Part shown: positions 1 to 7,250 of the stretch, piece by piece | Layout of the letters: each line of letters starts with the position of its first letter | Numbering within the stretch: the first letter of the stretch is position 1 | Assembly: GCA_002774795.1 (NCBI GenBank) | Contig: PCYI01000019.1 | Span: 5,771-29,658, forward strand | Length of the DNA stretch: 23,888 nt | Origin: Candidatus Vogelbacteria bacterium CG10_big_fil_rev_8_21_14_0_10_51_16 | GTDB taxonomy: Bacteria; Patescibacteriota; Minisyncoccia; Phycocordibacterales; JACRKE01 | Direction of reading: 5' to 3' | Translations under genes and position numbers: made by a program | Notes under the pieces: model-generated | What the model was told of the DNA's origin: nothing | Database searches by the model: none | The model's input: only the letters and a program-made list of their open reading frames with translations

Positions 1-54
1 GAGGGGCAATTTCGTAACTCACAATATAGTATTTAAATCTCGTCAATTTATAAC

Positions 55-840
55 ATGGAACATACATTCATAAAGACCGAGAATGGCCTCATGCTCGACG
101 CCGACTACTATTCCGCGGAGAGTAGGCGGGGAGTGATTTTTTTGCACGGGGCTTGCGAACAACGACTTCACGAAGAGCACTTCGTGGCGGCGGCCGAGAT
201 GTTTGCCGAGCAAGGCCTACACGCTCTTATGTTTGATTTTCGTGGTCATGGAAAGAGCGAAGGCAACTCGCTTACTGACTTCCGCATTTCGCTTCTCTTG
301 TATGATGTGGCCGCGGCTTGTCGCTTCTTACGGGAGCGCGGTGTGGAACGCATCGGCCTCGCGGGGGCCTCTGTGGGCGGGGCCGTGGCCACTCTCTATG
401 CGGGGGCGCACGCGGGTGAGATTGGCGCTCTTGGCCTCTTGAATCCCGTGCTTGATTTCCACACTGCTCTTTTTGAGCCGGTTACCGAGCGTACAAGGGC
501 TTTTTTCACGCAAGCTCACCAGACTCTTGAGAACGAAGAGTCATATACCGTGCCATGGAACGGCTTTCAGCTCGGCCGAGCTGTTTTTGCCGAACTGCGG
601 GCCGAGCCGGAGCGATACGACCCCGGTCGCGCTCTGTGTGCTTACTCGGGTCCGATCTGTGTTTTACATGGTGACCAAGACGAAGATATTGCCCACAGTG
701 AGACAGAGCGGGTGCTTGCTTTTTGTGGTCGGAGCGACGTGCTCATCACAATTCCGGACGGAAAGCACACTTTTCCCGACCCACTGCACCGAGACATGGT
801 GGTAAAGAAGCTTGCAGATTTTTTTCTTACCCATCTTTAA
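55..840 (+). CDS. alpha/beta hydrolase, serine hydrolase type
   Basis: A 261-residue protein with the full alpha/beta-hydrolase pattern. An oxyanion-hole HGA is at residues 31-33 and FDFRGHGKSEG at 60-70. The nucleophile elbow GASVGG contains Ser106. HGDQDED at 205-211 supplies the acid, probably Asp209, and GKHTF at 236-240 supplies His238. The catalytic triad is therefore intact and the length is normal for a single-domain cytoplasmic esterase or acyl hydrolase; no signal peptide is seen. The substrate cannot be read from sequence. There is no Shine-Dalgarno before the ATG; a TATAGT at 25-30 could be a -10 box. It is the first gene of a run of same-strand genes reaching 5374, with the next gene starting 13 bases after its stop. 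Given the LuxI-like gene downstream, an acyl-ester or lactone substrate is conceivable but only speculation. Confidence 0.88.
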   Translation: MEHTFIKTENGLMLDADYYSAESRRGVIFLHGACEQRLHEEHFVAAAEMFAEQGLHALMFDFRGHGKSEGNSLTDFRISLLLYDVAAACRFLRERGVERIGLAGASVGGAVATLYAGAHAGEIGALGLLNPVLDFHTALFEPVTERTRAFFTQAHQTLENEESYTVPWNGFQLGRAVFAELRAEPERYDPGRALCAYSGPICVLHGDQDEDIAHSETERVLAFCGRSDVLITIPDGKHTFPDPLHRDMVVKKLADFFLTHL

Positions 841-853
841 TAGTAAAATCATT

Positions 854-1726
854 ATGAAGCTTTTTGACTCAAATGACCATAATCTTGAACGCCATACGTT
901 CCCGCAGTCCCTCGCGCGAGCTATTGTTGTTCCGATCTTGAATTACGTCATTCCCGAACGAAGGATTAAAAAAATGGTGGCAAAACTCTCGACCGCCGGT
1001 GAGGAGGCGATCAAACGCTCCGGGAGTACGCACGCCATGGAGTCGTTCTATGCAGGCAGACAAGAGTCGGTTTCATTGGGTAAACGCGCAAAAGAGTATT
1101 TGACGCACTATGTCCTGAGCGCCACTATGGGGACGCGGAATCGCTTGCGAATCGTAGAGAGCCTTCTTAAAGAGGAGATACGCGAGCGGTCGCAGGCCGG
1201 GGCCACCATCCACGCCACGGCTTTGGGTGGCGGCACCTGTCGCTCTTTCGCTAATCTTTTCGAGAGCATCTCGCAGGATGACACTGAGACCAATCTTTTC
1301 GTCACAAACATTGACCTTGACGCGACCGCCCACGTTCGGGGGAGAGAGTTGATGGCAGGGAAGCCGTACGAAAAACAGTTTTCGTGGCGCGAGCTCAATT
1401 TTTTTTCTGCAACGGACGTGGTGGCTCCTCGAAGTGTTGATATTATCGAGATGATCGGTGTCCTTGACTATATGGCGGATGAGCAAGCCCTGGCGATTCT
1501 AGCGGTGGCACACAGCTTACTCGCTTCAGATGGGATTCTGATTACAGCGAACGTGCGGCCGAATAGCGAAGCTCCTTTTTACAGGAAGACCGGCTGGCCG
1601 GTTTTCACATACCGTACTCCGCGCCAGCTCGGCGAACTGCTCATTTGCGCCGGTTTCGACTCTTCTCACGTTGAACTTTTTACAGAACCGGTGGGCTTAC
1701 ATACTGTTGCTCGGGCGAGGCGTTAA
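854..1726 (+). CDS. class I SAM-dependent methyltransferase-like protein
   Basis: A 290-residue protein read from the ATG at 854. An in-frame ATG at 812 would overlap the preceding gene and add 14 residues, so 854 is preferred. The middle shows a Rossmann methyltransferase pattern: a glycine-rich motif I (ATALGGGTCRSF), an acidic strand end (VTNIDLD), and a motif IV/V-like stretch (DIIEMIGVLDYM) followed by a LLASDGILI strand typical of post-motif III. The first 110 residues are helical and not recognised. No NPPY-type motif is seen, so a DNA N-methyltransferase is unlikely; a small-molecule or lipid substrate is possible. It lies 13 bases after the hydrolase stop and 58 bases before the broken kinase, consistent with one transcript. 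No Shine-Dalgarno is visible. Confidence 0.75.
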   Translation: MKLFDSNDHNLERHTFPQSLARAIVVPILNYVIPERRIKKMVAKLSTAGEEAIKRSGSTHAMESFYAGRQESVSLGKRAKEYLTHYVLSATMGTRNRLRIVESLLKEEIRERSQAGATIHATALGGGTCRSFANLFESISQDDTETNLFVTNIDLDATAHVRGRELMAGKPYEKQFSWRELNFFSATDVVAPRSVDIIEMIGVLDYMADEQALAILAVAHSLLASDGILITANVRPNSEAPFYRKTGWPVFTYRTPRQLGELLICAGFDSSHVELFTEPVGLHTVARARR

Positions 1727-1784
1727 GAATTGGCTACTTATCCCCGACTCATCCTTTGTGTTTATGGCATAATTGGGGGAGCGT

Positions 1785-2993
1785 ATGACAGACTACGTCA
1801 TTGCCATTCCGTTTGCCATGACAATTGTAAACGCGGCCCTCGCTGCGCTTATTCAGCTTGGTCGTCACGATCTTCCCGGACGTCTTTACGGTGCTTTGTC
1901 ACCTTTGTGGCCGGTTGGTGTTTTTCTATTGGTTTGATTTTTGCGTGGGAGCAGTCGCCCTACTCGATTGTGGCGATTAACGTTAACTACATCACCGCCG
2001 CCGGGACAGTGCTTTTTTTCTCATCTTTACAAAGTTCTTTCCGATCAGGCAGTGGCGTTGGTGGCATGTGGTTGGAGCTACAATGCCAATTGTTGCCCTC
2101 GCGGTGGCATTGGTGGCAGACCCTACGTTAATCATTCGTGACTTTGTCACTCGAAGCGAGGTGGTGGTGCGTCAGCCTATTTACGGCATCTACTCAATTG
2201 TCGTCTACTACTACATCCTGTGGGCATTTTTAGGCTTATATACATCGTATCGACGAGCGGATGACGAGCAGGCCAGACAACATATTTGGATTGTGGCCAT
2301 CGGTACGACAATTGGTTACTTGGCGGTTCTGGTGCCGAACATTGTTTTCCCTTGGAGTGGGGACTATTCCTACATTTGGATAGGCCCACTAGCGAGCATT
2401 ATTATGACGTTTTCAGTCGGTTATGCCATCGCCAGGCACCAACTCTTTAATGTCAAAGTAATTGCTACTCAGTTACTTACGTTTTTGCTCTGGGTCCTTT
2501 TGCTTGTACGTCTTGTTTTTTCGACAAACTTTCAAGAGGTACTCGTTAATGTAACTACATTTGTTTTTGCAATTATTCCCGGTGCCTTTCTTATCAGAAG
2601 TGTTATTCGTGAGGTTAAGACTCGCGAAAGAATAGAGTTTCTCGCTAAAGACCTCGAAACCGCCAACGCCCGCCTCACCGACCTCGACCGGCAGAAGTCG
2701 GAGTTCGTTTCCATCGCCTCGCATCAGCTGCGCTCACCCTTGACCGCCCCATCAAGGGGTACGTCTCCATGCTCCTCGAGGACACCGCGGCCTATGGGAA
2801 GATCCATGCGGGGCAGATCACGGCCGCTGGGGTAGAGGCCCTCTCGCGGGTGTTTAAGTCGTCGAATGCGCTTGTGGACATCATTGAAGACCTTTTGAAC
2901 GTTTCGCGCATCGAGCAGGGGCGGATGCAGTATACGATGAGTGAGTTTGATATCTTTCATCTGTTCATATTTAAGAAAGTACGGCATACTTAA
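1785..2993 (+). pseudogene. frameshifted and truncated membrane histidine kinase
   Basis: Reading from ATG 1785 gives a hydrophobic N-terminus (MTDYVIAIPFAMTIVNAALA), but the frame breaks three times. The first break is near 1919-1925, in a T run, and the second near 2012-2018, in another T run; one missing T at each site restores the frame. The third is near 2748, in GCCCC after LRSPLT, where two extra bases or one missing G shift the frame. With these repaired, the product has about eight membrane segments, then a coiled linker and a HisKA domain with the SHQLRSPLTA phosphoacceptor motif, closely matching the intact kinase at 3632-5374. Similarity stops abruptly after MSEFD near 2952. A short unrelated tail ends in TAA at 2993, so the whole HATPase domain is missing. 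The codons between the breaks still look protein-like, suggesting recent decay. Base-calling error at T runs could explain two breaks but not the lost domain. Confidence 0.8.
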
Positions 2994-2996
2994 TGA

Positions 2997-3647
2997 ATGG
3001 CCATGCTCAAAGCTATAGATGTCATCAAGCCCGTCCGTTTTCAATATGGAGACATTGTGTTCGAAAGTGTCGAGCCTTCCGAGAAGGAAAAGATAGACAA
3101 AATACACAAACTTCGCCACGAGGTGTTTGTAAAAAAACTGGCTTGGGTACCAAGCACCCCCGAGGAATACGAACGAGATTCTTATGATGAGTACTCGCTG
3201 CTGTTTGGGGTATTCAAGGGGGAAGATATAGTTGGTACTGCCCGTTTTACTCTGCATCCATGGCCTTTCATGCTCGACAAGGATTTTGCAGATATGCTTA
3301 ACGGCCACCCCTTGCCGTACCGAGGTCAAGCGGCCGTGGAGCTTTCGCGCCTCGGAATATTGCCGAGCATGGAGGATAAGAAAAAGAGTAGGAGGGTAGC
3401 GATGCTTTTGTACCGAGGACTGTATGAATGGTCTCTTAGAAACGCTGTCCGATATTGGTACTTGGTGTCGACCGAGCGCTACATCAGTTCCTTGCGTCGC
3501 CGCCTGCGTATTCCAGTCACACAACTTGGAAAGACGCTTGAGACGGACGATGGTGAGCGGTACCACGCTGCTATGATTGATCTGAAGGAAGCCAGGCGGT
3601 CTATGGGCTTGATTCGTTATATAGCATTCCGATGGTTTTTACGCTAG
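2997..3647 (+). CDS. LuxI/FeeM-type N-acyltransferase (autoinducer synthase-like)
   Basis: A 216-residue protein of LuxI size carrying the family's invariant positions at nearly family spacing: Arg40, Phe44 (RHEVF), Trp50, Asp61 and Asp64 (DSYD), Arg83 (GTARF), then Glu115 and Arg118 (VELSR). In LuxI/EsaI the equivalents are Arg24, Phe28, Trp34, Asp45, Asp48, Arg68/69, Glu97-100 and Arg100-103. Family members transfer an acyl group, usually from acyl-ACP, to S-adenosylmethionine to make acyl-homoserine lactone; relatives such as FeeM and the PEP-CTERM/exosortase-associated acyltransferases N-acylate amino acids. Which product is made here cannot be told. ATG 2997 is used; ATG 3003 is equally possible, and neither has a Shine-Dalgarno. 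It starts 3 bases after the broken kinase stops, and its last 16 bases overlap the start of the intact kinase, suggesting translational coupling. No LuxR-type regulator is in the window. Confidence 0.82.
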   Translation: MAMLKAIDVIKPVRFQYGDIVFESVEPSEKEKIDKIHKLRHEVFVKKLAWVPSTPEEYERDSYDEYSLLFGVFKGEDIVGTARFTLHPWPFMLDKDFADMLNGHPLPYRGQAAVELSRLGILPSMEDKKKSRRVAMLLYRGLYEWSLRNAVRYWYLVSTERYISSLRRRLRIPVTQLGKTLETDDGERYHAAMIDLKEARRSMGLIRYIAFRWFLR

Positions 3648-5374
3648 AACATATTATTTCCATACTTCTCCTCCTAACCGCGATCGTAAACGTGGGAATT
3701 GGAGTGTTTGTTCTTACTACTGGCAGCAGAGCTGTAACATGGTACTTTTTCGTTCTCACATCGGCCGTATCATTATGGGTAATTAGTAACTACAGTATCG
3801 TAGGTCTATTGAGTATTCAGTCGGCTTACTTTTGGGCATATGTGGGATATATGAGCGCTCTCGCAATCGCATTTACATTCTTTCACTTTGCGCGCCTGTT
3901 CCCAAGCGAAAGCGTTCTACTACCAAGGATAATTTCACGACTGACAGTCCTTGGTTTAGTAGGAACGATGGCAATAAGCATCTTTCCAGGATTTACTGTT
4001 CAACATATCCAGCTTGTTCCATGGGAGATTACTGTCGGGTCGGGTGTTTTTTACGTCTTTGGCTACTTTGGCATAATGATGGCCGCCGCATTCTACATCC
4101 TGTTACAAAAAATACATTTGACTGTCGCGGGCGTGGATGAACACAAACAAATAAGATACGTGTTTACCGGAACTCTGGCCGCTACTTTGCTCGGAAGTAG
4201 TACTAACCTTTTTCTTCCACTTGTATTTGGAGACTACCAGTTTATCAGATTAGGGCCTGTTTTTACGGTGCTTATGGTCGCCTACATAGCCGTAGCTATT
4301 GTCAAACATCACCTTTTTAATGCAAAGGTAATTGCGACAGAGTTACTCACTTTTGGTTTATGGCTATTCATTTTGATTCGTACACTTGTGGCGGGGACAC
4401 CACAGGAGCAGATAGCAAATGCCGTCCTCTTGCTAATCACTATTCCAGTCGGCATCCTGCTCATCAAAAGTGTCCGTCAGGAAGTGAAAGCCCGTGAAGA
4501 AATACAAAAACTCGCCAAAGACCTCGAGCTCGCGAACGCCCGCCTCACCGACCTCGACCGGCAGAAGTCGGAGTTCGTCTCGATTGCCTCCCACCAGCTG
4601 CGCTCACCACTCACCGCCATCAAGGGGTACGTCTCCATGTTGCTTGAAGGCACACCGTCTTACGGCAACCTCACAGCGGGGGAGATTAAGGCGGACGGGG
4701 TTGAGGCGCTAAGGCGGGTGTTTAAGTCGTCGAATCAGCTGGTGCTCATTATCGAGGACCTCTTGAACGTGTCGCGCATTGAGCAGGGGCGCATGCTCTA
4801 CACCATGAGCGAGTTTGACGTGGGGGAGATGGCTCATGAGCTCGTGGAGAATATGGCGGTGAATGCCCGCGAGCACGGGCTCACTATTACTTTCGCTGAT
4901 GATGGCGCGGGACCGCACATCATTTCGGGCGACGAGGGGAAGGTGCGGCAGGTGATAAACAATGTTATTGATAACTCCATCAAATACACGCCGAAGGGAG
5001 CGATTAGCGTGGAAGTTGCAAGATATCAGATATCAGAGAACAGAGAACAGAACACGACAACCCCGCCCCTCCCACCCCACCCCAGCCCTCCCCTCTGGCG
5101 GGGGAGGGGGCATACACCTGGCCAGGGGAGGGGGCTGATACAAATACGGGTAAAGGATACCGGTATTGGTATTCCGCCCGAGGCGTTGCCGAAGCTGTTT
5201 CAGAAGTTTAGCCGGGCCGAAGACGCGGGCAAGGTGAACGTCACCGGCACGGGCATCGGCCTCTTTATCGCCCAGGAGATTATGAAAGCCCACGGTGGCA
5301 AGGTGTGGGCGGAGTCGGAGGGGCGAGGGAAGGGGAGCACCTTCACTATTGAGTTTTCCGCGAAAACTCAATAG
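3632..5374 (+). CDS. membrane sensor histidine kinase with multi-TM input domain
   Basis: A 580-residue kinase. Residues 1-280 hold about eight hydrophobic segments, resembling 7TM-type histidine kinase sensor regions. A charged helix (about 283-312) leads to HisKA with SHQLRSPLTAIKG, phosphoacceptor His321. The HATPase domain has an N box (NNVIDNSIKYTPKG, 443-456), a G1 box (DTGIGIP, 509-515), an F box (LFQKFSRAED) and a G2 box (GTGIGLFIAQ, 539-548), so catalysis should be intact. Residues about 465-501 are a Pro/Gly/Arg-rich insertion between two beta strands before the G1 box, encoded by a repeat. There is no PAS, HAMP or receiver domain, and no response regulator nearby. The ATG at 3632 lies inside the acyltransferase gene (16-base overlap), so the two are likely translated together. 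By position it is the best candidate receptor for whatever that enzyme makes; this is inference. Confidence 0.93.
   Translation: MVFTLEHIISILLLLTAIVNVGIGVFVLTTGSRAVTWYFFVLTSAVSLWVISNYSIVGLLSIQSAYFWAYVGYMSALAIAFTFFHFARLFPSESVLLPRIISRLTVLGLVGTMAISIFPGFTVQHIQLVPWEITVGSGVFYVFGYFGIMMAAAFYILLQKIHLTVAGVDEHKQIRYVFTGTLAATLLGSSTNLFLPLVFGDYQFIRLGPVFTVLMVAYIAVAIVKHHLFNAKVIATELLTFGLWLFILIRTLVAGTPQEQIANAVLLLITIPVGILLIKSVRQEVKAREEIQKLAKDLELANARLTDLDRQKSEFVSIASHQLRSPLTAIKGYVSMLLEGTPSYGNLTAGEIKADGVEALRRVFKSSNQLVLIIEDLLNVSRIEQGRMLYTMSEFDVGEMAHELVENMAVNAREHGLTITFADDGAGPHIISGDEGKVRQVINNVIDNSIKYTPKGAISVEVARYQISENREQNTTTPPLPPHPSPPLWRGRGHTPGQGRGLIQIRVKDTGIGIPPEALPKLFQKFSRAEDAGKVNVTGTGIGLFIAQEIMKAHGGKVWAESEGRGKGSTFTIEFSAKTQ
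5021..5138 (+). repeat. heptamer tract plus GC-rich inverted repeat inside the kinase gene
   Basis: Positions 5021-5048 are four 7-bp units: AGATATC twice, then AGAGAAC twice. They are followed by a C-rich tract and an imperfect inverted repeat, with arms AGCCCTCCCCTCTGGC (about 5084-5099) and GCCAGGGGAGGGGGCT (about 5121-5136). The block is in frame and encodes a low-complexity loop in the ATPase domain. Its composition is unlike the flanking coding sequence. It looks like a palindromic intergenic element that entered the gene. Confidence 0.7.
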
Positions 5375-5376
5375 TG
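5344..5376 (+). repeat. 15-bp hairpin spanning the kinase stop codon
   Basis: Arms CACTATTGAGTTTTC (5344-5358) and GAAAACTCAATAGTG (5362-5376) are perfectly complementary around a 3-base loop. The TAG stop (5372-5374) is inside the right arm. Only a weak T run follows, so it may be an mRNA 3' stabiliser or weak terminator rather than a strong terminator. Confidence 0.7.
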
Positions 5377-5383
5377 AATAATT

Positions 5384-5437
5384 TTCAATTCTCAATTTTT
5401 CCTGTCCGGAGGGGGGAAAGATTGGAAATTGAGAATT
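5384..5437 (+). repeat. inverted pair of heptamer tracts between kinase and DUF167 genes
   Basis: TTCAATT and CTCAATT (5384-5397) lie opposite AAAGATT, GGAAATT and GAGAATT (5417-5437). The tracts are near reverse complements (AATTCTCAATTT against AAATTGAGAATT) and can form a stem around a G-rich loop. The second tract ends 5 bases before the next start codon. Confidence 0.55.
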
Positions 5438-5442
5438 AATTT

Positions 5443-5667
5443 ATGTATTTACACGTCAAGGTTACCCCGAAAGCGAAGGAGGAGTCACTCATCAGGAAAG
5501 ACGGGAGCCATTGGCTTGTTTGCGTGCGAGAGCCAGCCGAACGGAATCTGGCCAACAGGCGGGTTTGCGCTCTGGTGGCCCGCGAGCTCGAGGTTGCCGT
5601 GGCGCAGGTGCGTATTATAAACGGCCACAATTCGCCCTCAAAGCTTATTAGTATTCAGGAAGATTGA
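5443..5667 (+). CDS. DUF167 / YggU family protein
   Basis: A 74-residue protein matching the DUF167 (YggU) pattern: VKVTPKAKEESL at the start, VREPAERNLANRRV in the middle (the family's conserved P-x-x-G/R-x-A-N segment), and VRIINGHNSPSKLISI at the end. Length is slightly under the usual 90-100 residues. The family is small, cytoplasmic and without an established biochemical role. The start is ATG 5443, directly behind a heptamer tract with no Shine-Dalgarno. The next gene is 102 bases downstream. Confidence 0.85.
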   Translation: MYLHVKVTPKAKEESLIRKDGSHWLVCVREPAERNLANRRVCALVARELEVAVAQVRIINGHNSPSKLISIQED

Positions 5668-5739
5668 GAATCAGGCAAAATAAAGTTACAATTAGCTGTG
5701 GTTGCTGTTTATGGTGACCACCTTGAGCGACAAGTTAAA

Positions 5740-5760
5740 AACTATAAACTATAAACTAAA
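5740..5760 (+). repeat. heptamer tandem repeat (AACTATA-type)
   Basis: Three 7-bp units (AACTATA, AACTATA, AACTAAA) lie just before the hibernation-factor gene. In another register the unit is TAAACTA, the reverse complement of the TAGTTTA/TAGTTTG units inside fmt at 20911-20938, so two distant loci share one unit family. Confidence 0.65.
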
Positions 5761-5769
5761 AACCGCTCC

Positions 5770-6144
5770 ATGAACATAAACATCGTTGCCAAGCAAATGG
5801 CCCTTACACCAGCCATCGCGGAGTACACGGAAAAGAAGCTACGCACTTTGCGCAAGTATCTGGGCATAGAAGACGGCCCGGCTCTGGCTAAAGTCGAGCT
5901 TGGGAAGGTGTCGCGGCGCCACCAGCACGGCGACCACTTTAAGGCCGAGGTGCACCTTTCTGCTTGGAGAAAGACATTCTCGGCCTCGTCGACAGGGTCA
6001 GACCTTTACGCCGAGCTAGATAAAGTGAAGGATGAGCTTGTCGGTGAGCTCGTCTCATTCAAGGCCCAACGCACGACCAAAAGTCGGATGGGCGAGCGCA
6101 AGTTGAAAGAGATCTTGCATCACGTTAGGAGTAAGCGCTCATGA
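5770..6144 (+). CDS. hpf: short ribosome hibernation promoting factor (S30AE family)
   Basis: A 124-residue protein with the beta-alpha-beta-beta-beta-alpha pattern of the ribosomal S30AE family: MNINIVAKQMALTPAIAEYT, then a KKLRTLRKYL helix, then AKVELGKVSRRHQHGDHFKAEVHL strands and the SDLYAELDKVKDELVGEL helix. These proteins bind the small-subunit decoding region and silence or dimerise ribosomes in stationary phase or starvation. It lacks the long C-terminal dimerisation domain, so it is a short-form HPF/RaiA with a basic tail (KSRMGERKLKEILHHVRSKRS). Its stop overlaps the start of the cyclophilin gene (ATGA), indicating translational coupling. HPF and YfiA/RaiA cannot be separated from sequence alone. 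Confidence 0.87.
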   Translation: MNINIVAKQMALTPAIAEYTEKKLRTLRKYLGIEDGPALAKVELGKVSRRHQHGDHFKAEVHLSAWRKTFSASSTGSDLYAELDKVKDELVGELVSFKAQRTTKSRMGERKLKEILHHVRSKRS

Positions 6145-6812
6145 ATAGCACCAGCTCTGTCACATACTGGGTAGTCATTGCTGTATTTTGTGTAATAAGC
6201 ATTGGCTTAGTGCGAGCCTTTGCAGGTGTAGTTATTGCTCAGCATGATGCCGAAGCTAGTAACGCGAGAGAGCTTTCGGACATTACTGTCTCCCGCATAG
6301 TGAATGCCCGCGGCGCCACTATTTATCGAACATTAAGCGATATGATTCTTGAAACAAACAAGGGAGACATCACCCTCGAGCTTTATTTTGACAAGGCCCC
6401 AAACACGGTCGAGAATTTTGTGCGCCTCGCCAAGGAGGGTTTTTATGACGGCACCAAATTTCATCGCGTCATCAGTGGCTTTATGATTCAGGGAGGCGAC
6501 CCATTGTCGAAAAGCGACAACTCCGCTCGGTGGGGAACCGGTGGTCCGGGCTACGCGTTTGCAGACGAGATAAACAATGAGTTGCTGGTGGCTGGTGTGC
6601 TCGCCATGGCAAACAGCGGCCCCGACACGAACGGCAGTCAGTTTTTTGTCGTGACGGCCAAAGAGACGCCGTGGCTCGACGGCAAGCATACTGTTTTTGG
6701 CCGGGTGATAAGGGGAATGGATGTGGTGCGCGAGATTGAGCGGGTGCCGACCGACCTCTATGACCGTCCACGGGACCCGGTCGTGCTAATCCGTGCCCGG
6801 TTTCAATATTAA
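6141..6812 (+). CDS. membrane-anchored cyclophilin-type peptidyl-prolyl isomerase
   Basis: A 223-residue protein. Residues about 8-33 are one hydrophobic helix (signal anchor), followed by a short linker and a compact cyclophilin domain from about 67. Active-site landmarks are present: FHRVISGFMIQGGD (Arg109, Gln117), GSQFFV (165-170), and PWLDGKHTVFG (Trp178, His183). It should catalyse cis-trans isomerisation of Xaa-Pro bonds, probably outside the membrane as a folding factor. The reading frame starts within the previous stop (ATGA), with an AGGAG at 6127-6131, one of the few Shine-Dalgarno-like sites among the conserved genes here. Loop lengths are those of the compact bacterial PpiA/B type. 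Confidence 0.93.
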   Translation: MNSTSSVTYWVVIAVFCVISIGLVRAFAGVVIAQHDAEASNARELSDITVSRIVNARGATIYRTLSDMILETNKGDITLELYFDKAPNTVENFVRLAKEGFYDGTKFHRVISGFMIQGGDPLSKSDNSARWGTGGPGYAFADEINNELLVAGVLAMANSGPDTNGSQFFVVTAKETPWLDGKHTVFGRVIRGMDVVREIERVPTDLYDRPRDPVVLIRARFQY

Positions 6813-6814
6813 GG

Positions 6815-6863
6815 GAGGCACGAGTTACGAGGCATGACACAAGAGTTACGAGGCATGAAATAG
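6815..6863 (+). repeat. seven consecutive heptads, period 21
   Basis: Seven back-to-back 7-bp units, each beginning GA: GAGGCAC, GAGTTAC, GAGGCAT, GACACAA, GAGTTAC, GAGGCAT, GAAATAG. The 16-bp string GAGTTACGAGGCATGA recurs exactly 21 bp apart (6822 and 6843). The tract follows the cyclophilin stop directly. Confidence 0.75.
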
Positions 6864-6881
6864 GCGGGAGAATTACTGTGC

Positions 6882-6909
6882 TTGACAAATGTTGCCACAC
6901 ATGTATTAT
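6882..6909 (+). promoter_or_regulatory. sigma70-type promoter
   Basis: TTGACA (6882-6887), a 16-bp spacer and TATTAT (6904-6909). The expected start point is about 6915-6917, two or three bases before the ATG at 6919, so any product would be read from an almost leaderless message. Confidence 0.6.
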
Positions 6910-6918
6910 AAAGAAATC

Positions 6919-7083
6919 ATGAATATCTATAGCCAAATTAAAAGCGCTCTTTTTGCGACCCGTCTTAATGGGGTGGATTTTGGCGCACAGTCTGCTCGGA
7001 CTTGGGCCACAGTGGCGTACTTTGTCCGTAATGCTCCCTCTGCATCGGCAGGGGAGCGCCGGCTTGGCATATTGACGACTTGA
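6919..7083 (+). CDS. possible small protein, 54 residues
   Basis: A short frame (MNIYSQIKSALFATRLNGVD at the start) placed exactly between a good promoter and a good terminator. It has no Shine-Dalgarno and matches no family I know. The roughly 220-nt transcript could instead be a non-coding RNA: GACCC...GGGTC with CAAAA/TTTTG (7082-7102) can form an extra stem before the terminator. Treat the coding call as tentative. Confidence 0.35.
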   Translation: MNIYSQIKSALFATRLNGVDFGAQSARTWATVAYFVRNAPSASAGERRLGILTT

Positions 7084-7109
7084 CCCTCAAAACTTTTGGG
7101 GTCCAATCG

Positions 7110-7140
7110 CCACCATGCCATCCGGCCTGGTGGTTTTTAG
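7110..7140 (+). terminator. intrinsic terminator
   Basis: CCACCA (7110-7115) pairs with TGGTGG (7128-7133), with an inner GCC/GGC pair, followed by TTTTTAGTTT. It ends the short transcription unit upstream of the ABC transporter. Confidence 0.7.
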
Positions 7141-7250
7141 TTTAGGTCTTTGACAATCAGAACGACGCGCACTTGTGCAAACAACAGCTTACCGTATGCG
7201 GACAACTGCCGTAGAACCTGATCGGGCGCCACGCGCCAAGGAGATTGAGA

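Noticed and set aside
1785..2760. Explaining all kinase frame breaks as sequencing error
   Set aside because: Two breaks are at T runs and could be errors, but the third is not a long homopolymer and the missing ATPase domain cannot be a base-calling error.
5033..5395. Minus-strand 120-codon frame over the kinase C-terminus
   Set aside because: It is opened by the GC-rich repeat and opposes an intact HATPase domain with all motifs.
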